From Psoroptes ovis (lineage: Eukaryota; Arthropoda; Arachnida; Sarcoptiformes; Psoroptidae): a stretch of DNA of 64,000 nucleotides. The position numbers and the translations under genes are program-made. The notes beneath the pieces are model-generated. The model searched no databases. It was not told the DNA's origin and worked only from the letters and a program-made list of their open reading frames with translations. The stretch covers positions 268,501-332,500 of the forward strand of contig PQWQ01000034.1 of NCBI GenBank assembly GCA_002943765.1, written 5' to 3'. Of this stretch, positions 33,715 to 47,579 are shown one piece after another (the stretch's first letter is position 1; every line of letters starts with the position of its first letter).

Positions 33715-36700
33715 TCAACTGAAAAGGTGAACACCTACGCCAATGAGATTTCTAGGAATGTATCCTTCTTTGTTGGCAATTTTGGCCCACCACCATTCCT
33801 TTTCAGTGTCATCTCCTTTGCGAATAATTTGAATGGGTTGGCCTTGTTTGAAAGTTAATTCATCATGATTGACTGCATCATAATCGTATAAAGCATAAAC
33901 GATGCCATTGTTGATGACTCCCAATTTGTCTTGGATACCTAAAATGGAACAATATAAATGATCAAATGAAATGAGAAGTGATTATTGTTTTAGTTACCAT
34001 AAAGATATTGGCAGCATCCATCGAATCCTTCGTCCTCTTCTTCACATTTTTCTGCTGCTGTTTCCATATCGGAAAAAGTAGTAGCAAAAATGCATGCGCC
34101 TGACTTGACGAGAAATTTGATCATGGCCAGATTATTACAAGATGCAGCACAATGCAACGGAGTCCTGCCAATGAAAATTATTCGGGAAAATAGAAATGAA
34201 TCAATTCACAAATGAATCCATCTCAGTGAACATACCATCCATCCGAATCTTGAACATTCACATCACAACCAATTTCGACCAAATATTTGACAATATCCAA
34301 ATGGCCAGCACATGTGGCATTATGCAGTGGAGTGATGCCTTCGTCATTTGATGCACTTGGATTCAACACCTTTCAGAACGGATTAAATAATCAAATAAAA
34401 CATTGAAACATTAAGGCAAATACATACTTGTCCAGCAGTTTTTTTGACAAGTTCAAGTTCTCCTTCCAAAGAAGCATCCAATAAGAGTGCTAAAGGATCG
34501 AAGCTGACCCGTTTTGGACGTGTTTTTGGCTGCTGCTGCTGCTGCTGCTGCTCATTTTGGCAGTCATCTTTTTTGAGATTTGTTTTCAATTTAAGTGAGG
34601 AAAATGAATTGTTGTTGAGACAATCATCGACAATTTGTTGTGCATCGGTGGTGTTGTTGTTGGTGGTAATATGCACAGAATGATCAATTGTATCGTGACA
34701 ATAATCATTAGTGCATTGATTTTGTTTATGAGCAGATGATAATTGTAATAATTCATTTTCCATTTCTTTAAGATTATACACAGGTCTTCGTTTCATCATT
34801 TTCCAAGATTCATCCGAAGACAGATTGTTTGATTTGTTAACGATGCCATTATTTGGTGGTTCATTATTATCTGAACGATTGCCTTCGATTCGATTTCTGT
34901 TTTTTGGAATATAAAAATTTAATAAATTTCATTTTGGTCCAAAGAAAAACTTACTCTTCAGAAACGATTGAATCATCATTTTGTTGAGTGGCAGTATTTT
35001 CATTATTGTCATTGTTATAAATATTTGTATTATTATTATTATTATTACTATTTCCATTATTATTATTATTGTTATTTTCATAATCATTATCATTACTATC
35101 ATTGTTACTGTTATTATTATTATTATTATTATTAATGTTAATATTATCATCATCATCATGCTGCATTGATTCCTGGAGATCTTTATTATTAATATCCGAA
35201 ATGGCATTCGCGTTCAATTTTGCAGGTTTATTGCTTGTTGTGCAGCTTTTTCCAATTGATTCATCCAAATGATGATTGTTTTTGGCAGTGTTGCATTTAG
35301 CTATCGAAATGAAACGATGCGAAAATGTATTATTCTTGTCTGGTTGATGAAAATCGATAGTTTTCGATGATAATTTATCAAGTTTAGCATTTCGATTATC
35401 ATCACTTTTACTGGAAATCATTTGATTCAATTGCAAATGTCTGCAATTAGATTTATTACTATGATCATGTTCAGGAGATGAATCATCGATATTGGCATAA
35501 GTATTTAATGATGAACTAATCCTATCCGACGATCCACTGCTACCGGACGGTGATGGACGTTCTTCGAGATTATGAACATTGTGATGATGATTATTTTTCA
35601 TCATCATCATCATCATAACATCCTCATCATCATCTTCATTAATTATGACTGATATTTTTTCATTTTTTAGAGATGCATTCAAATCTATTCGATTCTTTTG
35701 CAGCTCTTTATTTATATCATCATTCGAATTGGATCCATTTGAATGGTTTGCTTTTTGCTTTGTAGTTTGTATGGGCCGTTGATTATTGGCCGTGTTGGAG
35801 AATGAATATCTCAACGAATGCTGCAAATTGATTCATTAAAATAAATGCAATTATGGAAGATATAAAAATATATATGGTTTCCACAATGTGAACACTTACA
35901 TCCATTTTGAGTCGTTCAAATGATTCTCGATTATTAATGGGATTGGACCCATCTGAAATCTGTCCCATGGCAATTTGTTTGAATGTTGATTGGTGTCCAT
36001 TTTGTTTGTAATCATCATTCGAATGATTGGATTGTTGTTGCAATAATTTGAGTTTATGATTTATAATTTTTTTCCTAAGTAATCTACACTGTAAATCTTT
36101 GATACGTTGGTCGATGCAAATCATGTCCGATTGGCGTTTATGCAAAAGATTTTGTTTGCGCGAGAGCTGTTCATCATTTTGTTTGCATAAATTAGTTTTA
36201 AACTATTTTCGAATAAATTATGAATAATTGGCAATTGTCAAATTGAATTCAATTGAATAAGTAAATATTTACCAAAAGTTCTTGTTTTAAATTTGCCAAT
36301 TGGATGGCAATATTTGGATTGGAAGAGGCATTATTATTATGATTATGATTATTGTTTTTGGCAATAATATCATCCAATTGTTTGGTTAATGTATCAATTT
36401 TATTCAATGCAATCGATAATTCATTCTCTTTTTGTTTGAATATTAATTTGAATGTTTCTAATTCATTACCTGCAAAATTCAATGAATAAATTATTAGCAT
36501 TACTATGCTTATTAGTATTCATCAAATGATGATGACTTAACCGAAATGTTCTTAAATCTTTTAATTTTGTCTCAAATAATTAATTAAAAATTGTTTGCAT
36601 GCTTTCTTTCTTTTGTCTTTTGTGTATTGCTCTGAATGCAAAATCATTTTGGTAATTATTTATATGATAATCACTAAAACTAAAACTATGCATCCATAAA

Positions 36701-37302
36701 TTAATTCTTGAATATAAATTGACTCAAATGAGAATTTTCGAAAATAAAAAATAAAAAACCACAGAAATACAAAAATGCTTTCGGATGCCGCACAGGAAAT
36801 CAATACTGGAACAGTTTCATGACTCTATGAACATTCAATCATGGATCAATTGAATGATTACTGACATTTTTTCGTGATCATTCAATGATTTGGATGGAAA
36901 TAATTATGAATCATATAAATAAATAAATAAATACTTACATTTATTTCGATTCTCTTGACGTTGTTTACAGATTTGTTCTTTCAATAAACGTAATTTTTTC
37001 ATTTTAATTTCCTGCACGGCTGTACTGTCATAGTTATTATTATTAATGAGATAATGTTGATTTAATTTGATAATCGATTGGTTATTGTCATAATGATTGT
37101 TATTATTATTATTCATATTGAAAAGCTGTTGTCTCTGATAAATTTGTTGCAGATGATGATCATGATTCGAATTGAACATATTGGATTGATGTTTGTTGGA
37201 TGCTGGTAATTGATGTTCGATCATTGTTTGTGGTTTAATCATCATCATTCGGGTGTAAGGTAGATTTTGATGTTGATGGGCTAATTGATACGTGAAGCTC
37301 AT
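33715..37302 (-). CDS. ASPP: ASPP family protein (p53-family regulator; ankyrin and SH3)
   Basis: Animal ASPP proteins bind p53-family factors and PP1 and act at cell junctions. Exons: 37302-36939, 36469-36273, 36202-35900, 35820-34955, 34896-34428, 34369-34236, 34164-33998 and 33938-33715, giving 907 residues. The N-terminal third has coiled coils matching ASPP2 (KQKENELSIALNKIDTLTKQ; DQRIKDLQCRLLRKK). The middle is low-complexity with poly-Asn and poly-Gln. The C terminus is diagnostic: RVSFDPLALLLDASLEGELE, ankyrin repeats with NDEGITPLHNATCAGH and DSDGWTPLHCAASCNN, then CCQYLYGIQ, and an SH3 domain with YALYDYD, WWWAKI and GYIPRNLIG. The N-terminal ubiquitin-like/RA domain of vertebrate ASPPs is not visible; it may lie in unseen upstream exons. 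The last residues could be changed by a further splice at the GTAGGT near 33740. Confidence 0.93.
35010..35160. repeat. (ATT)n-rich tract coding for Asn-rich linker of ASPP
   Basis: Imperfect ATT/CAT trinucleotide repeats in the large central exon of the ASPP gene, read as interrupted Asn/Asp runs. Poly-Ile ORFs on either strand here are artefacts. Confidence 0.85.
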
Positions 37303-40300
37303 TTTGTTGTATGATTTTGATATGTTTTTTAGTGAAAAATGTTATTAAAAATGAATTGATATGACTCTACTTTGATTGTTGCTTATATTTTCTAATGTTT
37401 CTAAACGACAAACATAACCATTAGTATGTTTATTATTAAAACAAGAAGCAGAAATAAAATATAGAAAAGCAAACATATTTCAAAATTTAATAATAATAAT
37501 TGTGTGTTTGAGTTTGTCTAATGATAATGACAATGTCGAAATACTTTCGATTCTATCTATTTGGTAGATGGTTGTTGGTTGGCCCATTTTTCTGGTAATC
37601 ATAATCGAAATAATGGTCATATTAAGCAATATTACTGTTTGTAGTATGAGTTGCTACTATTTTCATTATGATTATTATTATTATTATTATAATCACAAAC
37701 ACAGTTGCTACACTTCACTTCTCAACTAATGATAATCGATGATGGCCAAAGATATTGTCATTATTTTATTGATTTATTGATCTTTACCTGTGAACAACAA
37801 CAACAACAACAAAAAATGACATTTATTTTAATGATAATCCATTATAAACATTGTGCATTTATTCATAATGATATATCCCAAACAAAACATATTTTTGTTT
37901 AGGGAAAAACGGAAAAAACATTCAACCAAACCATTTACCTGGTGACAAATTTGAACTGGGCTTGAATTATGGAAATGTGTGGTTGACCCATCAACCAAAT
38001 CAAACCAAACAAACAAACAAAGGAAGGAAAAAGTTATGAGTACAAAGTTTTGTTTGTAATAATAATATGTTTATGTTTGTTTGTTTGTTATGTAATTTAA
38101 GAGGAACAAAGTTTTCAAATAAAATCATTAAATAAATATTACTTTGGCCCAAACACACACAGAAATGCATTTGACTTAATATAAGTTTGAGTTGAATTAA
38201 ATGTTTGATGATAATAATTATGATTATAGCGATAACGTACGAAATATTTCATTAATCACATTTATGAGCCAAAAAATTTTAATGACATTTAATGAATGAA
38301 GAGAGACTGACATTGTGATTCATAAATGAATGAATGAATGAATGGATGCCATATTCTATGATTCTATTGAAAACTGATACAAAAATCAATCAATTTTCAA
38401 TTTTTTCTTTTCAATTTAATCATGGAAAATAGATTATGTTCAGTTGGGATGTGATTTTGTAAAATTGAAAATTATTTTTTGTTTTTGATAAAAAACCCAA
38501 AAAATAGGGAGCAGTGAGCTCATTGATGGATTGAAGCGAATAGTATGAACGGAGAAAACTTGTCAATTTAATAAATTGAAAATTGTGTTTGATAATGAAA
38601 ATGAGATGCACATTTAAATGATAGACATTGGCTTTAAAGTAGCAGATATATTTGCAGTGAAGCTGATCCATCATTTGATATGATGCACATGACTCGATTC
38701 ATATATCGAACAGAAAATTCATATTAACAATAATGACACACAGACAGTAATGATGTGATTAATATTCAAATGATTCAAAGGGTTTTTGCCAGTTGGCATC
38801 ATCGTCACACTGGTTGGTAGTGAATGTGAATTGACATTGATCACATTTCTATTTGAATGTGTTTATTAAAAATTTGTCAAGTTTGACATTTAAATGGTTT
38901 TGGTTTTTTTACATTTGAATCATTATTAATTCACTAAACATAAGATCAAAATGGAAATTTAGTTTAGTTGTAACAAATGTTAATGTTTATTATGCAAATA
39001 TGAATTATTTTCATTTATGCAAATCAAGTCAAGATGCATGAGGTTTTTGAGAGCACATAATTTGAAACAATTATTTAAATTATTCTCTTTTCTCTCCACT
39101 CTCTATGTGGTATGCCATTATGATTACAATTTTGATGAAAACGAATGCAAATTTGTTAAGAAAAAAGAAAAGAAAAGTTCATTGAAAAATAATGATACGT
39201 TCGAATACAATCTTAGATCAAATTAATAATAATAATAATAATAATGTGCCATTCTTTATATAATTAACACTTGGAATTAATAATTTGCAAAAAATGAGAA
39301 AATGCTTGATAAGAATGTCAATGGCAATATTAAGTTTGGCCATATTATTTTTCATCCGATTTGTGTGTTTGGTCAAAATCAATGAAAATCTGATTAAAAC
39401 GAGAGAATGTGTTCCAAGTTTTATTTGAAATTCTGTTTTGGAGGGACTGGAATTTAATTTTATTTCGGTTTCAATGTATGCACAATCATTGAATATTTTA
39501 TTTTGGAAAATATTGATTTGAACATTTTGAATCGATTTGGCATACTTTGGAATTGTGTGCCACCTTCTTCTGGCATCAAATGTCAATCTTTAGTGAACAT
39601 GAAAAATCTGTTTGACACTCCAATACAGATTCAGCACACGTAATATGTTTTGAATGCATTGTAAAGATAATAAACTTTGATGCGAATGCATTATTAAATA
39701 TTTAATCCAAACTTATGAACACAACAAAAAAGTAAATTGGTTATATTTTCATTATTAAACTGTCAACACACCAAATGACAATTTAAACGGATGTTTAAAC
39801 GGAGCAATAAATGAATTAGTTTGTGAGAGTGTGAATTCATTTATTCAATGTCTTTGCCATATGATAAGATGCATAATATTTGCTTATCAGCAACTGCACA
39901 AACAAAGATGAATGTTGTTTGTTTTTGAAGATGATTCAATGGTTCAAACATATTTGCAGCAATCAAAGGAAAATATTGTCAACTTTGCACAACAGTCAGT
40001 TAATATTTGCAACAAAAATGAATGTGAAATCAATCACTATTTTTGACAGTTAAAGTTTACTTCTTTGAAAATAAAACAAATAAACAATTGGACAATAAAC
40101 AATAAGACACAATCGATACATTTTTGCATGTCAAAACATGAACAAAGATGAGAATAGGCCTTTTTATACACACACAAAGACACATTGAATTGATTCAAAT
40201 ATTTTCACATCGGAACAATCAACGAATAAAATAGGATAAGACCTCGGGTATTAAATTGAAAGAAAGCCAAACATTTTAGAGAATCACACATAAGAACATG

Positions 40301-43300
40301 GCTGGTTGGCGAGAATCAAATGAAATCTCTCTGCGTACCGGAGATTGAATTTGAGTTGTGAGTTGGCTTTGAAAATATTAATATTCATAAATAAATCAAT
40401 TGAATAATAATATGTGCAATATTCAAATATTAGTTTGGGCAATATGATCATATTAAATTGAATATATTTTTATTATTCTCAAATGCACTGATTTGCCAAT
40501 ATGCCAGTGATTCTATTCAAATGGCAGTTCTTGTTATTAGATTTTTTATTCACCAAAATATTAGGGTCGGCATACTGAGGAGATTCTCGTGAATGCGAAA
40601 AGGTATTTCGGAGTCGTAGATTTTTGAATAATAAACACAATTCATTTGAATAAATTCAAAGCAGACAAACCTTTGCTTTCATTGAAATATATTGGAATAA
40701 TGAATTTTTCTTTTAGACGATCAATGATTCAATGATGAGTTTTAATTGAATATTTTTCGTATTTAATTATTGGTTATGATAACACACTAAACACATTAAG
40801 TTTGATGATGATTAAATCACAGTTGATTTCTGCTCATAAATGAAATGTTGATATATGGTTTCAATGCAAAAACATTAAGATGTTTGTTTGTTATGATTCT
40901 TGTGAATCAAATCAATATGAAAACAGTGCTGAATCTATCATAAAGCTGAGATGTAGAATGAAAATGAATAAAAATTAAGAAGATAAACATTTTGGATGGC
41001 CCAAAAAACTTGGAAAAAGAGAGAAAAACACATTTGAAAATACTCGATCATCAAGTGCCGCGCGCGAATAGTTTTTATTGAAATCGACAAGTTTTTGTTG
41101 TTGTTGTTGTTGGCTGTATTTGGCTCACAATTCAGCGGTCGCCATGATGATTAGTTGCTGTTGTTGCTCATTGAATTGTGATGAAAAACTTGAATTGGAC
41201 AGGCAGACACACAATCGACAACCACTATTTTTCGAAGCTCTGTTCGTTTGAGCATTCATTTATGTGTTGTTTGAGTGATTAGTAGTCGTAGAAACAGACC
41301 AAACAATTCAATTGACTTAGGTTTGTTTGGTCCAACTGATTTGAAACATTTACATTGATTATTTCATGAGCAACACGTTTCGGAGGATAAATAATTGAAA
41401 TGAAGTCAGAGAAATGTTCGATGTTGCACACAAGATGCATCACCGTCAAATGAACGATGTTTGAATGCGCCAAATGAAAATGTTCAGATGTTTCAATGTG
41501 ATGAATTGAATGTATGTGCACGCATCTTGTGTGAAAATTAAGGTTTTGCTTAAGTTATTACTTATTGTTTGTTCAATTTTCGGTCATTTGGTACATAACA
41601 TTGGAGGTTTAAATAATTTAAATATTCTCATAGCAATAAATAACTGAGAAGATTAAATTGGAAATAAAATGAATTAATTGCTTATGGACAATATGTTTTA
41701 CTGCCAATAATTCATTCACCGGTCATTTGATAGTTGCCTAAGAATAATGACCTTATATATTTTTATTGCCTTAACCCAATTTAATGATTGATCAAATATT
41801 ATTTTCATTATCTTTCCATGACCAGTGTTTGCTTGCTGCTGACCGAATCATTCTCGATTCAATCAGCGAAACAAGTTTTTGAGAAAAACATTTTTTTCGG
41901 TTAATTTCCTGGTTTGTTTTGCTGTGTTTATTTCACTTAAAATCGGTTAAGTATGTTTGTACTGTGAGTCTCTAATTTACTTGAAAAGGATCGGAATTTA
42001 TTCGTTGATTGAATTTATTTAAGGGGAAATTAAATATTTGTATTGATTTGTGCAGTGACAAAAGTATTTTAAGGAATCGATTGTGTCAAAATGATTGTAT
42101 TTCAAATGAATGATCGATAATCGATGCTTTAGGCCAAAATAGTAAACATTCAAAATTAACAATCAAATATTGTATTCGACCTCAAAAACACAAATTGGAA
42201 TAATGTTTAAATGATGATTATTTGTTCAGTTTTGTGGAGTTGAAGAGATTATTATTATTTGAAATGTTAATAAATAAATGATTGGTTAATCATCAAATTA
42301 ATAAATTTGATCGATTATCGAATGATGATTATTTGATGAAAGATTGATTGCCATTAACCGATATGTTTGTGGCTTGTGAATGGTATTATCGAGTATGCTT
42401 GCAGCTAGATTTATTCGAGACGAATTAATTCATTTGAGAACGAATCAAGTAAATAAAAACATTTGGTTAAATAAAAAGAAATATTTGCTTTTTAATTTGT
42501 CATTGAATTTGATGGGATTAAAATCATTCATATCAAATGAGTGCATTTCATTCGCTGTTTAATTAAGCAGACATTTGAATGAATATTTGCATCATTTAGG
42601 ATTTCATCTTTCCAATCAATCTCTCTCTATCTGTTTGTGCAAATAATGTTCATCATAATTTAAAGCGCATCTCACTAAATCAAGGAATGTGAATGATTAT
42701 GTATACAATGACATATCAAGTGATGGGAGACGGATGGATGGATGGATGGTAACTGTTCAGTGGTTGAATGGAATGAAATCATTATTTCATTTGCTTCATG
42801 ACAATAATTTTCCAGGTTTCCATTCAATTTGGAATGAATAAACCGAATGAGAATGGAATTCCATTGCATCCTTAATAATCAAAGCAAAATTCCCAAATGT
42901 TCCTTGTTTTGTTTCAAAATGAATTCGGGAAATAAAACAATTTTATTTTGAAATTTAATTAAATATTCCCTTTTATTATTTTCAATTGCAATTCACCCAA
43001 ACAAAATGAGAAATTCATTCGACACAAATCGCTATTATTGATAGTAAATGATCCATTATTAATTGATAATGTGTCATTCATTCATTATGAATGAGTTTCT
43101 TTCATTTTGATCCCATCATTTGACTGCATTTTTTCATTTGATCCCAATTCATTGCAATTAATTCAATTATCTCTCAATTGTCCAGGAATACAGCTTCTCT
43201 GAATGGTCCACTCACTGCCATCTATTGTTCTTGCTCATAACTAAGAAAATTTTCGAATCTTTTGTCCAAATCGAACGTTTTTGTTTTCACACAAAGAATT

Positions 43301-43498
43301 GATTCTGCGTTCGAAAATGGTTGGGCCTGAATTCTGAACCTAGAATACATTTGATACGGTTATGCTTATATGTTTGTGTTTATGTTTCAATTCAATGATT
43401 GGTGTCTGCAAATGGGTGAATCGATTCACAAAAGTTTATTTGCCCACAGCTTTGAAAATTGATAAAAATTGTGAGAATCAAACAGTGAATGAATCAAG
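37303..43498. other. 6.2 kb without a supported gene
   Basis: A divergent intergenic region between ASPP (minus) and FAM135 (plus). Several simple repeats are present: (GAAT)n near 38322-38345, (AAT)n at about 39224-39244 and (GGAT)n near 42728-42748. Minor ORFs (38420, 39218, 41279, 42675) have no recognisable domains. It should contain the promoters and any 5' non-coding exons of both genes, and possibly missing N-terminal ASPP exons. Confidence 0.5.
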
Positions 43499-46400
43499 AT
43501 GCCCGATGTGCAAGCAATCATTGATTTTTACGTAGAAATCAATAAATTCATTAATATTGATTTGTTTCAACGAGGGTATGTTTTTAATTTGATATTTTTC
43601 TTTAAATTAATTATGCTTTCAATCAGTTTTTATCAAATACGAACATCATTAAGTCTGCCCAATTGTAAGTTGATTCACCGGATAGAATTGAATCACCAGC
43701 CAAATGGAACATTATCATCATCAAATTGTAACAATGATTCGATGGCAACATCAACATTACCTGCATGCACAATGAATGGAATGGCTGTTACGAAGACTTT
43801 CCAAATAAATTATAAAAATGAAGAAATCCAATTAAATGATTCGATGACATATCGTTTATCGATATGCTTAGACTTGAATCAATGCATAGAGCAGATGAGG
43901 AAAGTGAATATTGAATTGAATTTACAATTATGGTATTCAGATCAAGAGTCACTGATGATCAATCAAAATGATCAATTGGTTTGTGCATCGACCAGACAAT
44001 TACGCATTCATTTTGATCTTTGTAATGGTTTGCATTATTGTTTGCCAGTCATTTTTGATTATTTTCACTTATCAGCCATAACATTGTCGATTCATGGCTG
44101 TTTACTGCAACTGTGTCAGCCATTCATAATGCCCAATGGCGATTCGTCTACAAACGGTTTTGATGAAACGAACTGGTTGCTGTCATCAAACTCGAAACAA
44201 TCATCCAGTGAACAAAGATGCTCAATCCAATGGATTCAATGCAAACTAATATCAATAATGACCTTATCGATATTAAACTTGAAACATACATTAGACGATT
44301 ATTATCACCTTTTAACGCCATGGAATCAAGCACGCATTGATTATGATGATTTGTTTGTGAAAATTTCTACCAATGACTTGAACGAATCATCATGGCAATG
44401 TTTTAAACAGATTGAGAATCATTTAGTGAATGATGGTGAAATATTCAATACGATACTATGTGAATTGGTCAACAAAAAAAAGCTGATGCAAAACTCGGAT
44501 CAAGATGTGGACACTGACCATTTAATTGATTGCATTGAACATGATGTGTCTCATTTATGTGCCAGGACCATCGAACAATGGCAAAGATTCATAGTTAAAA
44601 TGGTCAAACCTAATTCCGAACGTATCAATCAACATTTGTCCAAAATACATCATTTTCAACGCATCAGACGCTTTTCCGAATCATTTTTTTACATTGAAAA
44701 CAGTTTGAATAATTTGAATAGATTATTATGTGATGACACTCTACAATTATTTCAATCCGTTTGTGATAATATTCGTAAATCATCTTATTATTTCAATCTT
44801 CCCTCATGCGATGTTGAATGTGTGCAACTGGATGGTAATTATCAAACAATACCGATCATATTTGAAGAAAGATATTCATTAAACAAGCAATCTATTAAAA
44901 TGAACAATGATTCCAGCATGATTTCATCTAATTTCATACAATCACCTTGCAAATTGTTTCTTCCATCAATGACCACATCTCTATCTTCATCCACCACAAC
45001 TTCTCCTAGATCTTCATCATTTAAATTATCATTATTCACACGTTTTAATGAAAATGATGCAAATAATCATCAGAAATTGATTAAAAAATCAATCGATTTG
45101 GACAGTATCAATCAAATGGTTATGCAACAAAAGTTGGAACAATTCAATACTTTTTCCAATGAATTAATCAAAGATTTATTCAAATCAAGTTTAGAAGACA
45201 AAATGATTGTTGAAAACAAAATGGGCAAACAAAATAATAATCATTCATGGCCTCGATTCAATGAAAATCGAATGGAAAACAGTGAAATCGGGCAAGCAAA
45301 GCAATTAGACATTTACACAATCAAATATCCATCCGGTACAATGTATTTCCCGAAACCGCCCAAAGAATTTGCCATGGAAGAAATGTTGGATGAACCGGCC
45401 AATATTGATGACGTATGCATGAAACCAATACCAACCGATTGTATTAATGATAATTCAGATAGTCCCAAAATTGTAATCAATGGTGATCGTAAACATGCTG
45501 CTGACAGTCAACTGAAATCAACCGAAAAGACAATCAAGAATTCCTTATCATTCAAAGATTTGACTGAAATTAAATCTCAAGATACGACAAGCATATCGAG
45601 TTCTACTTCATCATCATCATCGACGACACTTTTGAAAAAATGTAAAAATAAGTCATCAAAAGATGATTTAATGCTTGGTTCAAATAATTTGAATTGTACC
45701 AAATTTACGTTTATGGAATTACTGCAATCTGATCATTGTTTAATTTGTTGTGGTTCCATAATCAATGAAAAACATTCAGATTCGAAGAATGGCCAAAATA
45801 AAAGTGAGTCTTGGCCATGTAAATGTATTCGTCGACCAATTCAATTTGTATCAAAATCGTCGACACCATCAGCTACGTCGTCAGTGAGCAAATCAGTTAA
45901 AAATGAGAGTAAAAAGAATCGGCCATCATATCGTCGTTTATCATTATTCGATCAAAAATTGTTATTATTAGACAATGACAAACAATCATTTAAGAATATT
46001 ATCAACAGTAAAATCAATAATCTCATGTTTTATAGTGATACCAATCAATTTGCATCACGTATTCCTTATTTTCAATGTAACGTCAATGATTTGAAATCAT
46101 TCAAGTGAGTATTTATCGTTTTTATGGTCAATGATTTAATTGATTATCTGCTATGTATTTGATTACAGGCAACTGCATCTGATTGTGTGCGTGCATGGAC
46201 TTGATGGTAATAGTGCAGATTTACGATTAATCAAAACATATCTGGAAATTGGTTTGCCCACAAATAATTTTGAATTTCTAATGTCGCAACGTAATCAAGG
46301 AGAGACATTTGACAGTTTGGAAACATTAACTGAACGTTTGATTAATGAAATTGAAATGTTTGTGACCACATTGAAATCAGTGCCAACTAAAATCAGGTAA

Positions 46401-47163
46401 TTTTACAGTCTGCTTTTGTCTGGCATTAAATTTTTTACCAATATTTCCACAGTTTCATTGGTCATTCGTTGGGCAATATCATAATTAGAGCAGCCATTTC
46501 AACGCCTAATTTTATGAAGCGATGGCGCAACAGGTTCCACACATTTTTATCATTGAGTGGACCACATTTAGGTTTGGCTTATAATCGCAGTGGATTAGTT
46601 AATATGGGTAAGTAGATTAATTGATCAATTAGTCCAATTAATTTATTATGTCCTTCACAAACCAAGGTTTATGGTTTTTCCAGAAATTTAAACGTGCTCA
46701 ATCATTGAATGAATTGTTGATGAAAGATTCAACTGATATTAGACAAACATTTTTGTATCGTCTCAGTACGAGATCTGGTTTAGAATATTTCCGCAATATT
46801 CTTCTGTGTGGTTCATCTCAAGATTATTATGTGCCCATTCATTCGGCACACATTCATTTATGTAATGCAGCCATCAATGATCAATCGGAATATGGTATGT
46901 TTGACAATCAAATAATTATTTATTGTTTGTATTCAATTAATTTAATCAAATTTAAAGGTAAGGCGTATCGGGAAATGAGTGAAAACATACTGAAACGGCT
47001 GATATTGAAACCGAATCTGAATTTGATACGTTACAATATTTATCACTCATTGAATAACAACACCAACACATTAATCGGTCGTGCTGCACATATTGCTGTC
47101 TTGGATTCAGAATTGTTCATTGAAAAATTCATGATGATTACTGGATTGGAATATTTTGTTTAA
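43499..47163 (+). CDS. FAM135: FAM135 homolog, DUF676 lipase-like protein
   Basis: FAM135A/B proteins have an N-terminal conserved domain and a C-terminal alpha/beta-hydrolase (DUF676); their function is poorly known. Exons: 43499-43575, 43627-46104, 46169-46396, 46453-46607, 46667-46894 and 46958-47163, giving 1123 residues (human 1406-1515). Exon 1 starts PDVQAIIDFYVEINKF and ends at FQRG; exon 2 continues FYQIRTS, so the open stretch between them is intron. Other N-terminal blocks are KTFQINYKNEEIQLND, FDYFHLSAITLSIHG and RRFSESFFYIE. The hydrolase begins LHLIVCVHGLDGNSADLRL. The nucleophile Ser is in FIGHSLGN, a likely Asp in GSSQDYYVP, and a likely His in the adjacent IHSAHI. It ends AAHIAVLDSELFIEKF. 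Introns 1 and 5 (51 and 63 nt) are stop-free and in frame. Identification is firm. Confidence 0.95.
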
Positions 47164-47579
47164 ATTATATTCCAATTAACTCAACATTCCAACAACATTA
47201 TACGACGTGCTTGGAATATATTCAGTCAAATATTGGGCATATTTTAAATGTGGTTTATTTGTTTATTTATAAACAGGTAAAACAATAATTAACCTTGAAT
47301 AATATAATTTTATTAATTTTATTTATGCTTCACTTATTTTATATGCCATACGATCATTTTCACTAAAAATTATGGTCATTTTTTCGATGAATAAATTACA
47401 ATGGATGGCTTTGTATTATGAATGCATTAAATAAAAATAATTAATGATTGCCTTTTGCAGCAATTAACAGAAATGAAATGAACATTTTTTGGCATATTTG
47501 AATATCATCTAAAATTTAATTAATTCGAATCAATGAAGGATGTTCACACCAATTCAAAGCAAGGGGAAGACATTTCAAA
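47164..47579. other. Convergent intergenic region
   Basis: 416 bp between the 3' ends of FAM135 and the TMEM200-like gene. AT-rich, nothing else seen. Confidence 0.6.

Noticed and set aside
34929..35207. Poly-Ile/Met ORFs on both strands
   Set aside because: Alternate frames of the Asn-rich repeat in the ASPP central exon.
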